Shown one piece after another: positions 1-7,289 of a stretch of 64,000 bases of DNA. Within the stretch, counting starts at the first letter, position 1, and each line of letters starts with the position of its first letter. Where the stretch lies: assembly GCF_008704795.1 (NCBI RefSeq), contig NZ_CP023690.1, positions 2,676,501 to 2,740,500 on the forward strand. The letters run 5' to 3'. The notes below the pieces were generated by a model that was not told the origin of the DNA, did not search any database, and saw only the letters and a list, made by a program, of their open reading frames with translations. Origin of the DNA: Streptomyces spectabilis. Its GTDB lineage: Bacteria > Actinomycetota > Actinomycetes > Streptomycetales > Streptomycetaceae. The position numbers and the translations under genes are program-made.

Positions 1-1238
1 TGCACGCCACGAACAACTTCCCCGAGTTCACCGGGCGGCTGTGTCCCGCCCCGTGCGAGGCGGGCTGCGTGCTCGCGATCAACCAGCCCGCGGTGACGAT
101 CAAGAACGTCGAGGCCGCCATCGCCGACCGCGTCTGGGCGGACGGCCTCGCGCCGCCGCGGCCGCCTGAGCGGCTCACCGGCAAGAGCGTCGGCGTCGTC
201 GGCTCGGGCCCGGCGGGTCTCGCGGCGGCGCAGCAGCTGACGCGCGCGGGGCACACGGTGGTGGTGTACGAGCGCGAGGACCGCGCGGGCGGGCTGCTGC
301 GCTACGGGATCCCCGCGTTCAAGATGGAGAAGCGGCACCTGGAGCGGCGGCTCGCGCAGTTGTCCGCCGAGGGCACCCGGTTCCGTACGTCGACGCACGT
401 CGGGCGGGACGTGAGCGCGGTGGCGCTGCTCGCCCGGCACGACGCGGTGGTCCTCGCCGTCGGAGCCACGGCGTGGCGGGAGCTTCCGGTGCCGGGCCGC
501 GAGCTCGCCGGGGTCCGGCAGGCGATGGAGTACCTGCCGCTCGCCAACCGCGTGTGCGAGGGGGACCTCGACGCCTCGCCCCTGTCGGCGGCCGGGCGGC
601 ACGTGGTGATCGTGGGCGGCGGCGACACCGGCGCGGACTGCCTGGGCACGGCGGTGCGGGAGGGCGCGGCGTCGGTCACACAGGTGGACATCCGCCCGCT
701 GCCGGGGGCCGAGCGGGACGGGACGGCGGAGCCGTGGCCGACGTACCCGCACGTGTACCGGGTGTCGCCCGCGCACGAGGAGGCCGGGGAGCTGGGGTTC
801 GGGCAGCGCCCCGACGCGGACGCCCGGCTCTTCGCGGCGGCCACGCTGCGGTTCGCCGGGGACGCGGCGGGGCGGGTGCGGGCCGTTCACCTGGCGGGCG
901 TTGACGAGGGCCGGCGGCCGGTGCCCGGCGCGGAGCGGGTGCTGCGCGCCGATCTGGTGCTGCTCGCGCTGGGGTTCCGGGGGCCGGAGGTGGCGGGTGG
1001 CGCGGTCGGGGAGCTGGGCGTGTCCGTGGCGCCGAGCGGGGCCGTGGTCCGTGATGCCGCGTACGCGACGGACGTGCCGGGGGTGTTCGTCGCCGGGGAC
1101 GCGGGCCGCGGTCAGTCCCTGGTGGTGTGGGCGATCGCGGAGGGCCGGGCCGCCGCGGCGGCCGTGGACCGCTGGCTGATGGGCAGCACGCGGCTGCCGT
1201 CACCGGTGGGGGCCCACGACCGCCCCCTCACGCCATGA
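1..1238 (+). CDS. gltD: Glutamate synthase small subunit, 3' part
   Basis: This is the C-terminal part of the NADPH-dependent glutamate synthase beta subunit. That subunit passes electrons from NADPH through FAD to the large subunit, which makes glutamate from glutamine and 2-oxoglutarate. The frame is open from base 3, so the gene starts before the window. The first visible residues include CPAPCEAGC, the second half of the cysteine-rich region that binds a 4Fe-4S cluster. A GTG at 69 lies inside that motif and is not the real start. A first dinucleotide fold (VGVVGSGPAGLAAA) and a second NADPH fold (VVIVGGGDTGADC) follow, then the C-terminal FAD motif (GVFVAGDAGRGQSLVVWAI). The large subunit gltB is probably just upstream. 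The next gene converges on it. Confidence 0.95.
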   Translation, partial: HATNNFPEFTGRLCPAPCEAGCVLAINQPAVTIKNVEAAIADRVWADGLAPPRPPERLTGKSVGVVGSGPAGLAAAQQLTRAGHTVVVYEREDRAGGLLRYGIPAFKMEKRHLERRLAQLSAEGTRFRTSTHVGRDVSAVALLARHDAVVLAVGATAWRELPVPGRELAGVRQAMEYLPLANRVCEGDLDASPLSAAGRHVVIVGGGDTGADCLGTAVREGAASVTQVDIRPLPGAERDGTAEPWPTYPHVYRVSPAHEEAGELGFGQRPDADARLFAAATLRFAGDAAGRVRAVHLAGVDEGRRPVPGAERVLRADLVLLALGFRGPEVAGGAVGELGVSVAPSGAVVRDAAYATDVPGVFVAGDAGRGQSLVVWAIAEGRAAAAAVDRWLMGSTRLPSPVGAHDRPLTP

Positions 1239-1321
1239 CATCGCGGCGCCCCACACACACAAGACCCCCAGGACCCCCAAGCCCCTCAGAGGCCCCCGAG
1301 GACCTAAAGGCCAGCCCCGTC

Positions 1322-2170
1322 TCACCCCTTCCGCGCCACCCCGCCGAAGATCGGCACCGGCCCCTCCCCCGCCACCGGAACCCGCTCTCCCAGTTCCGGA
1401 TGCCACGCGTCGACCACCGTCACGCCCGGCGCGGCCAGGTCGAGACCGTCGAAGAAGCGCAGGACGTCCACGCGGTCGCGCAGGGCGAGGCTGAGGGCGC
1501 GGGACTCGTACAGGTCGCCCGCGACCCGGGCCCGGTCGGGGGTGAACTCGCCGGTGCCGTGGGACAGCATCAGCCAGCTGCCGGGCGGCAGCGCGGACAT
1601 CAGCCGCTCCACCAGGTCGTAGGGGCCGTGCTCGTCCGGGACGAAGTGGAGCAGGGCGATCAGGGAGAGGGCGACGGGCCGGGAGAAGTCGAGGGTCTGG
1701 CGGGCTTGTTCGAGGATCGCGGCCGGTTCCCGCACGTCCGCCTGGATGTACTCGGTGGCGCCCTGCGGCGTCGAGCGCAGCAGGGCCTCCGCGTGGGCGA
1801 GCACGATGGGGTCGTTGTCGCAGTACACCACGCGCGCGTCGGGGGCGGTGCCCTGCGCGATCTGGTGCAGATTGGGCTCGGTCGGGATGCCGGAGCCGAT
1901 GTCCAGGAACTGGCGGACCCCGGACGCCGCGAGCCACCGCGTGGCGCGCTGCATGAACGCCCGGTTGGCCCGTGCGATGCCCGGGATCCGGGGGTCCATG
2001 GCGACGAGCTGACGGCCCATCTCCTCGTCGACCGGGTAGTTGTCCTTGCCGCCGAGCCACCAGTCGTACATCCGCGCCGGATGCGGCTTGCTGGTGTCTA
2101 TGTACGGCGACGGAGACGCCGACGCGGACTCCTCCGCGGCTCCCCGCCCGCCCATGCCGGTCCCGGTCAA
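1322..2170 (-). CDS. SAM-dependent methyltransferase, DUF574 family
   Basis: The product (282 aa) belongs to the actinomycete DUF574 (Methyltransf_19) family, which has a Rossmann methyltransferase fold and mostly unknown substrates. The family signature YDWWLGGKDN lies near residue 35. A glycine-rich SAM motif (FLDIGSGIPTE) and an acidic VYCDNDPIVL strand follow. The start is taken as TTG at 2170 because GAGGGAG sits six bases upstream; an ATG at 2155 has no such site. Streptomyces genomes carry many paralogues, often next to XRE/DUF397 pairs as here. A target cannot be named from sequence. Confidence 0.88.
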   Translation of the reverse strand: MTGTGMGGRGAAEESASASPSPYIDTSKPHPARMYDWWLGGKDNYPVDEEMGRQLVAMDPRIPGIARANRAFMQRATRWLAASGVRQFLDIGSGIPTEPNLHQIAQGTAPDARVVYCDNDPIVLAHAEALLRSTPQGATEYIQADVREPAAILEQARQTLDFSRPVALSLIALLHFVPDEHGPYDLVERLMSALPPGSWLMLSHGTGEFTPDRARVAGDLYESRALSLALRDRVDVLRFFDGLDLAAPGVTVVDAWHPELGERVPVAGEGPVPIFGGVARKG

Positions 2171-2259
2171 CTGCGGCTCCCTCGCCCGTTCGGCAACGCT
2201 TCGACAACGTACGGATCACGCCGGTTCCGCGCGCGGGGCGACCGCGGTCGCTACGCGCG

Positions 2260-2574
2260 TCACGACAGCAGGAAGTCGGCCTCCCCGGCCTTCGCTCCCT
2301 GTATGAACGCCCGGATCTCGCCATCGGTGTAGATGAGCGCGGGGCCGTCCGGGTCGGAGGACTGGCGCACGGCGACGCGCCCGTCGTCCAGCTTCATGGC
2401 TTCCAGGCAGTTGCCGCCGTTGCCACCGCTCCACGGCTTGTGCCAGCCCTCGCTGCCGAGCTCGCGGGCGGGCATGCCGTTGTAGATCCGGGAGGATCCG
2501 GGGGGCCGGGAATCGGCGCGGGTGTCGGGCCGTGACGAGGGGCCCGTGCCCGCTCGATGTCGATCTCGGTCCAT
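2260..2574 (-). CDS. DUF397 domain protein, partner of XRE regulator
   Basis: This small protein (104 aa) has a DUF397 core in its C-terminal two thirds (EGWHKPWSGGNGGNCLEAM, then VAVRQSSDPDGPALIYT). DUF397 proteins are encoded next to WhiJ/Scr1-like helix-turn-helix proteins in Streptomyces and are thought to modulate them. The ATG at 2574 directly follows the TGA of the regulator gene, with AAGGAG overlapping that gene's last codons, so the two are translationally linked. A later ATG at 2475 lacks a good ribosome site. The 35-residue arginine-rich N-terminal extension is longer than in most family members. Confidence 0.85.
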   Translation of the reverse strand: MDRDRHRAGTGPSSRPDTRADSRPPGSSRIYNGMPARELGSEGWHKPWSGGNGGNCLEAMKLDDGRVAVRQSSDPDGPALIYTDGEIRAFIQGAKAGEADFLLS

Positions 2575-3435
2575 TCACAGCTCCTTGCGGACATCCCGGA
2601 GGATCTCCTTCGTGCGTTGTGCGGTCGCGGCCTGGGCCGCCATGCGATCCATGACCTCCAGATGCGTCGCCACCTCGGCGCGCGCGTCCAGATAGACGGC
2701 GCCGGTGAGGTACTCGCTGTAGACCATGTCCGGCAGCTCCGCCATGGCGAAGCGGAAGAGCACGAACGGTCCGAACGTGCCCGGGTGCGGGCCCGCCGCG
2801 AACGGCGCGACCTGCAAGGTCACCCGAGGCATTTCAGTGGCCTCAAGCAACCGGTCTATCTGCGCACGCATCACCTCGGGTCCGCCGACGGGGCGGCGCA
2901 GCGCCGTCTCGTCCATCACGACCCACAGGCGCGGCGCGTCCTCACGGCTCAGCAGCGTCTGCCGCTCCATGCGCAGGGCGACATAGCGCTCGATGTCCTC
3001 CGGCCGGGTCTGGCCGATGGCTCCGGAAAGCAGGACGCCGCGCGCGTAGTCCTCGGTCTGGAGGAGACCGGGCATGAAGTGCGGTTCGTACGACCTGATG
3101 AGGCTCGCGGCCCCCTCCAGGCTGACGTACATGCTGAACCAGCCCGGCAGGATGTCGTGGAAACGCTGCCACCAGCCCGGCTTGTTCGCCTCCTCGGCGA
3201 GGGCGACGAACGCCTCGGCCTCTTCGTCCGGGATGCCGTACGCCTTCAGGAGGAGCTGCAGATACGGGATCTTCAGCGCGACCTCGGCGGTCTCCATGCG
3301 GCGCACCGTGGCCGGGGCCACACGCAGGATCCGCGCGGCCTCGTCACGCTTGAGCCCCGCGCGCTCACGCAGGTCCTGCAGGCGACGACCGAGAACGACC
3401 TGTCCGACGGTCGGCGCCGACCGCGGTTCGCTCAC
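2575..3435 (-). CDS. WhiJ/Scr1-like XRE-family regulator
   Basis: The product (286 aa) is an XRE-family DNA-binding protein. The helix-turn-helix lies at about residues 12-65 (LGRRLQDLRERAGLKRDEAA, then APATVRRMETAEVALK). A DUF5753-type sensor region follows, with the typical WWQRFHDILPGWFSMYVSLE and the family motif FMPGLLQTEDYAR. Proteins of this type (WhiJ and paralogues) control Streptomyces development with a DUF397 partner. The GTG start at 3435 has GGAGGT eight bases upstream. The gene is co-transcribed with the DUF397 gene and divergent from an HATPase gene, which is the typical cluster layout. Direct repeats at 3455-3498 may be its own operator. Confidence 0.92.
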   Translation of the reverse strand: MSEPRSAPTVGQVVLGRRLQDLRERAGLKRDEAARILRVAPATVRRMETAEVALKIPYLQLLLKAYGIPDEEAEAFVALAEEANKPGWWQRFHDILPGWFSMYVSLEGAASLIRSYEPHFMPGLLQTEDYARGVLLSGAIGQTRPEDIERYVALRMERQTLLSREDAPRLWVVMDETALRRPVGGPEVMRAQIDRLLEATEMPRVTLQVAPFAAGPHPGTFGPFVLFRFAMAELPDMVYSEYLTGAVYLDARAEVATHLEVMDRMAAQAATAQRTKEILRDVRKEL

Positions 3436-3454
3436 GTCTTACCTCCACCCACTA

Positions 3455-3498
3455 CGCGTCACTCTCTGCATCGGATCTTGCCACTTCGCGTCACTCTC
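3455..3498. promoter_or_regulatory. 12-bp direct repeats, putative operator
   Basis: CGCGTCACTCTC occurs exactly at 3455-3466 and 3487-3498, 32 bp apart (about three helical turns). A shortened relative (GTCACGCGTC) follows near 3504. The repeats lie between the XRE gene and the divergent HATPase gene, a natural place for an autoregulatory operator. Binding is inferred only. Confidence 0.5.
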
Positions 3499-3642
3499 CG
3501 TAGTCACGCGTCGCACCAACTCACGCCGCACGGTGAGGCGTTGCGAGAAGTGTGCCATGCGGCGTCTCAAAGGAACACGCCACTGTGCACATTTCAGAGT
3601 GGCCCTTGCCAAGGTGTTCGCGCCGGGGCGATAGTGGAGAGC

Positions 3643-4212
3643 GTGACTCCGCCCGCATCGTTAGGAACTGAAGCCACCGATCCCCGACTTGGCGTGTGCG
3701 CCGAGGACCGGGCGGCGGCCGCCGAGCCCTGCGTCACCTTCACCCTGGCCGCGCTGCCGAGTTCCGTCGGCCGCGCCAGGCGGTTGACGCGTGACCGGCT
3801 CAGTTCCCTCGCGGTCGGCGACGACGCCTGCGACACGGCAGCGCTCGTCGTATCGGAGCTGGTCACCAACGCCATCGTGCACACCGCAAGCCGGACCGTC
3901 GTCTGCGAGATCCGCACGGAAGCCGACACCGTGCGGATAGCCATCCGCGACGAGGGCTGTGGTTCGGGGGTTCCACGCCCGACCGGCCTGCGCGGGCCTG
4001 ACGAGGAGCACGGGAGGGGGTTGCTTCTCGTGAGCGCCGTGAGCAACGCATGGGGTGTCCAGGACTCCGGAACCGGCCTTTCGGTGTGGGCGGAGCTACC
4101 GATAGCCGGTTGCCCGCCCGACGGGGGCGCGTTCGGCGCCCTCACGGAACCGGCCTTCGGCGCCGCCGCGTTCGGCGGCATGGGGCTGGATTTGGACAAC
4201 TTCGACGACTAG
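3643..4212 (+). CDS. RsbW-like ATP-binding protein (HATPase_c_2), TTA-containing
   Basis: The product (about 189 aa) is a single-domain GHKL ATPase of the anti-sigma/serine kinase type, like the AbaA OrfA-class proteins that sit beside WhiJ-like regulators. The N box is LVVSELVTNAIVHT, the G1 box is IRDEGCG and the G2 box is HGRGLLLV. The C-terminal tail (about 40 residues) is glycine- and acid-rich. A TTA leucine codon lies at 3661-3663, near the start, so translation should need the bldA tRNA. The start is uncertain: GTG 3643 has a GGAG site at short spacing, and GTG 3634 is in frame. It is divergent from the XRE/DUF397 operon, which suggests a shared switch. Confidence 0.85.
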   Translation: MTPPASLGTEATDPRLGVCAEDRAAAAEPCVTFTLAALPSSVGRARRLTRDRLSSLAVGDDACDTAALVVSELVTNAIVHTASRTVVCEIRTEADTVRIAIRDEGCGSGVPRPTGLRGPDEEHGRGLLLVSAVSNAWGVQDSGTGLSVWAELPIAGCPPDGGAFGALTEPAFGAAAFGGMGLDLDNFDD

Positions 4213-4348
4213 GGCGACGTCGTCACGGACGGCCACGGCAGGGGCCTGACCGGCGACACCCGCCACCGAATGGACCAGAGCGCCACCGGCGGCCTTTAGG
4301 CCGACGTGACGGGGATGCGAGTGCGACAGCGATGCGGTCGGGGGATAA

Positions 4349-4804
4349 GTGAGCGCGGGGACATCACGACTGTTCGGCCTTGACACCTTGGTACGGCTCT
4401 CGCGCGAGCGGGAGCGGGCGGTCGGACGGCGAGCCGTGAGTGTGCAGCCAGTGGCACGGCTCGCCGTCCCCGCCGGAATGGGGCAGCCCCTCGGCTGCGA
4501 CGCGGTCGCGATGCCCGCGGAGTTCGGTCCGCGGCTCCTCGACCGGCTGCCCCGGGTGGGATGCGTGTACGAGGACGGACCGCGCTGGTGGTGGATCGTG
4601 CCCGCCGACTCCGACGTGGCCCTGGAGTGGCCGCCGGCGGCGTTCTACTCGCCGGGCGCCCTGGTGCCGGACACGGTGCGGGAGCCGGTCCTCGTCCACC
4701 AGCCGGAGGGCCCGGTCCCCTATACGCCGCCCATTCCGCTGTACTTGGCCCTGTGCCGGATGTCCGGGGCCGTCCCCGGGTGGGCAGGTCCGGTCCGCGC
4801 CTGA
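4349..4804 (+). CDS. Conserved hypothetical protein
   Basis: I do not recognise this 151-aa protein. It has no signal peptide or membrane segment and no clear catalytic motif. The middle (residues 70-130) is rich in Trp, Pro and Tyr (GPRWWWIVPADSDVALEWPP), typical of a small soluble domain conserved in Streptomyces. The GTG start at 4349 has GGGG four bases upstream. Another possible start is the GTG near 4436 (VSVQPVARLAV). It follows the HATPase gene by 136 bases in the same direction and could belong to the same developmental locus, but nothing shows a joint function. Base composition and periodicity look coding. Confidence 0.6.
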   Translation: MSAGTSRLFGLDTLVRLSRERERAVGRRAVSVQPVARLAVPAGMGQPLGCDAVAMPAEFGPRLLDRLPRVGCVYEDGPRWWWIVPADSDVALEWPPAAFYSPGALVPDTVREPVLVHQPEGPVPYTPPIPLYLALCRMSGAVPGWAGPVRA

Positions 4805-4826
4805 GCGGCCGGGACCCCTTGAGCGC

Positions 4827-4855
4827 CGGGCCGGGGACGGCTGGCCCCCGGCCCG
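4827..4855. terminator. Hairpin between convergent genes
   Basis: CGGGCCGGGG (4827-4836) pairs with CCCCGGCCCG (4846-4855) around a nine-base loop. It lies between two convergent genes and can stop transcription from either side. There is no U tract, as is usual in Streptomyces. Confidence 0.6.
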
Positions 4856-4862
4856 ACTCCAC

Positions 4863-5042
4863 TCAGGCGGCGGCGCGCTCGCGGCACTCCCGCACGATCA
4901 CCAGGAAGGCGTCGGTCGCCAGGTCCATCACGACCTCCGCGTGCTGACCCTCGCTGCGCCGGGCCCGCGCGAACTCCTCCGCCGGCCACGATCCGCGCGG
5001 TCCGCCCGCGGGAAAGCGCTCCAGCACCACTCGTCCGTTCAT
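4863..5042 (-). CDS. Small conserved protein of unknown function
   Basis: This is a 59-aa soluble protein starting MNGRVVLERFPAGGPRG and ending in a predicted helix (DLATDAFLVIVRECRERAAA). I do not recognise the family. Two adjacent ATG codons (5045 and 5042) are possible; the second has AGGA at a normal distance. No cysteine pair or metal motif is visible beyond a single Cys near the end. It sits downstream of a perfect 16-bp hairpin (5071-5106) that lies in its probable leader. The amphipathic C-terminal helix may mean it works with a partner protein. Confidence 0.6.
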   Translation of the reverse strand: MNGRVVLERFPAGGPRGSWPAEEFARARRSEGQHAEVVMDLATDAFLVIVRECRERAAA

Positions 5043-5070
5043 CATGTCCTGATCCCCCGTGTCCCCCGTC

Positions 5071-5106
5071 GTACTCGGTGCGGAGCGAAGGCTCCGCACC
5101 GAGTAC
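5071..5106. terminator. Perfect 16-bp hairpin
   Basis: GTACTCGGTGCGGAGC (5071-5086) is perfectly complementary to GCTCCGCACCGAGTAC (5091-5106), with a four-base loop GAAG (CTTC on the minus strand). It lies after the stop of the DUF899 gene and before the start of the 59-aa gene, both on the minus strand. It can therefore be a terminator for the first or a leader structure for the second. No U tract follows on either strand. Confidence 0.6.
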
Positions 5107-5188
5107 AACGCGCGGAGCACCCCCGAGGACTCGCAACGTGACCGATCTGACACCGAGTTGGGGCACTCGGGGCACCGCTGTCGACGGC

Positions 5189-5890
5189 TCAGTACAGATA
5201 TTCGTCGTACTCGTCGTGGTACCGCACCCGGGCGCTGCCCGCGGGCGCGCCGAGCTCCGACGCGCGCCCCTTGGGCTCCTCCCACTCCTCCTGGCGGCCG
5301 AGCGCGGTGAGGTCGAGCAGGCTCGTCGTGGAGCCGAGGCCGTCGAGTCCGCGGTCGAACGTCGCGTACGTGTGGAAGACGCGGTCGCCGTCCCGCAGGA
5401 AGCAGCTGATGCCGGGGCGGTCCAGGAGCCGTCCCGCCGGATCGGCGTACGTCGCGGTGAAGTCGCGGTTGAACTCCGGGCCGCAGGTGGAGTACCAGGG
5501 CACCACCCAGCCCATGCGGGCCTTGAACGGCAGGATGCGGGTGAAGGGGGCGCGCGACGCCGCGACGAACGTCGTGCCCCGGGCCCGCAGATGGGCGAGG
5601 TGCCCGATCTGGTCGAGGAAGGCCGAGCAGCTGCGGCAGCCCGCGTCCCACTCGGGGGCGAACATGAAGTGGTAGACGATGAGCTGGGCGCGTCCGGCGA
5701 ACAGGTCGAGCAGCGTCGCCTTGCCGTCGGCGCCGTCGAACACGTACTCCTTGTCGATCTCCACCATCGGGAGCTCGCGCCGCTCGGCGTTCAGCGCGTC
5801 GCGGGCACGCGTGGCGGCCTTCTCCTTGGCGAGCAGCTCCTCGCGCGCGGCCTGCCACTCCGCGCGCGTGACGATGTGCGGAAGTCCCAT
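5189..5890 (-). CDS. DUF899 thioredoxin-like protein
   Basis: The product (233 aa) matches the DUF899 family, distant relatives of thioredoxin/AhpC proteins. The start is supported by GGAGGAAAGCGCC before the ATG. Visible family features are VEIDKEYVFDG, then LIVYHFMFAPEWDAGCRSCS, where two cysteines sit three residues apart (CRSC) at the expected thioredoxin-like site. SRAPFTRILPFKARMGW and the WYSTCGPEFNRDF block follow. No signal peptide is present, so it is cytosolic. A redox role is inferred; the natural substrate of the family is unknown. A hairpin follows its stop. Confidence 0.9.
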   Translation of the reverse strand: MGLPHIVTRAEWQAAREELLAKEKAATRARDALNAERRELPMVEIDKEYVFDGADGKATLLDLFAGRAQLIVYHFMFAPEWDAGCRSCSAFLDQIGHLAHLRARGTTFVAASRAPFTRILPFKARMGWVVPWYSTCGPEFNRDFTATYADPAGRLLDRPGISCFLRDGDRVFHTYATFDRGLDGLGSTTSLLDLTALGRQEEWEEPKGRASELGAPAGSARVRYHDEYDEYLY

Positions 5891-5963
5891 GGCGCTTTCC
5901 TCCGGTCGCGATCCACGGTTCTCGGGCGTTCTCAGGAGGGTGGACCGGGGGTCTCACCGGAAC

Positions 5964-7202
5964 TCATCGGTCGCGGAGGGGATTCTTTGGAGATTTCTCG
6001 CCGACTCGGCACACGACCGGGAGTTCGAGCAGGCCACGGGCGCGCATCGAGGGGCGCCACCGCAGTTCCTCCTCGGGTACGGCGAGCGCGAGGCCGGGGA
6101 AGCGCTCGATGAGCGCGGCGAGCGCCGTCGTCGTCTCCATGCGGGCGAGCGGGGCGCCCAGGCAGTAGTGGATGCCGTGGCCGAGCGCGAGGTGGCCGCC
6201 GGCGTCGCGGGTGACGTCGAGCCGGTCGGGGTCGGCGAACCGGTCGGGGTCGCGGCCAGCGGAGCCGGGCGAGAGCAGCACGGTCTCCCCCTTGGGCACG
6301 CGGACGCCGCCGATCGTGACGTCCTCCACGGGGAAGCGGCGGATGGCGAGCAGCACCGGGCCCTCGTGGCGCATGAACTCCTCGACGGCGCCGGGCAGCA
6401 GGGCCGGGTCCGCGCGCACCGCGGCGAGCTGCTCGGGGTGGCGCAGCAGGCCGAGCACGGCGGTGCCGATGAGCTGCACCACGTTCTCGTACCCGGCGAA
6501 CAGGATCAGGAAGGCGAGCGACATCAGCTCGTCCTCGCTGAGCCGTCCGCCGCCGTCCTCGTCCCGCACCGCGATCAGGTCGGACAGCAGGTCGTCGCCG
6601 GGCCGCTCACGCTTCTCGGCGATGAGCGCGGTGAAGTAGCCGAGCAGGCCCACGACCGCCTCCTTGGCGCGGTGGGGCCGGGCCGGATCGGGGGCGACGA
6701 GCGCGTCGGTCCAGGTGCGGAAGTCGGGCCTGCGGGTGGCGGGGACGCCGAGCAGGTCGCAGATGACGGCGACGGGCAGCGGGGCGGCGTACGCGGCCAC
6801 GAGGTCGCCGCCGCCCGCCTCCTCGACGGCGTCGAGGAGTTCGTCGGCGGCGCGCCGCACCGGCTCGCGAAGGCGTTCCGTGCGGCCGGGCGTGAACGCC
6901 TTGACGACCAGGCGCCGGACGCGGGTGTGGTCCGGCGGGTCCATGTTCAGGAGGTTGGCGTCCAGGGCGGGCGGCAGCGCGAAGCCGCTGTAGTTGCCGG
7001 GCAGGGCGTGCGCCTTGTCCAGGGAAAGGCGCGGGTCGGCGAGGGCGTCGCGGACGTCGGCGTAGCGGGTGACGAGCCAGGCGGCGTTGCCGTCGGTGCC
7101 GGTGACGCGGCGCACGGGCGCGCTCTCGCGCAGGAGGGCGTACGTGGCGTACGGGTCGTGGGTGAGGCCGTCGAGCGCTTCGGGAGTCGCGGGTGTCGCC
7201 AT
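5964..7202 (-). CDS. Cytochrome P450
   Basis: This is a soluble bacterial class I P450 of about 412 aa and of CYP107/CYP105 type. The haem loop is LALGHGIHYCLGAPLAR, with the axial cysteine near residue 347; the usual FGxG phenylalanine is replaced by Leu. The K helix ExxR and the MDPPDHTRVRRLV helix C segment are present. The I-helix reads LILFAGYENVVQL, so the usual acid-Thr pair is Glu-Asn. The start is set at ATG 7202 with AGGG upstream; GTG 7211 lacks a site. No ferredoxin gene is adjacent. It lies 87 bases after an amidohydrolase gene on the same strand. The substrate is unknown. Confidence 0.95.
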   Translation of the reverse strand: MATPATPEALDGLTHDPYATYALLRESAPVRRVTGTDGNAAWLVTRYADVRDALADPRLSLDKAHALPGNYSGFALPPALDANLLNMDPPDHTRVRRLVVKAFTPGRTERLREPVRRAADELLDAVEEAGGGDLVAAYAAPLPVAVICDLLGVPATRRPDFRTWTDALVAPDPARPHRAKEAVVGLLGYFTALIAEKRERPGDDLLSDLIAVRDEDGGGRLSEDELMSLAFLILFAGYENVVQLIGTAVLGLLRHPEQLAAVRADPALLPGAVEEFMRHEGPVLLAIRRFPVEDVTIGGVRVPKGETVLLSPGSAGRDPDRFADPDRLDVTRDAGGHLALGHGIHYCLGAPLARMETTTALAALIERFPGLALAVPEEELRWRPSMRARGLLELPVVCRVGEKSPKNPLRDR

Positions 7203-7289
7203 GGGTCTCACCCTAAGGAGTGCCGGCCGGCGGCTGCCCGGCGGGCCGGGGCGCGAGGGACGGTTCGGCCCGCCCCCGTGCCGGGCCGT

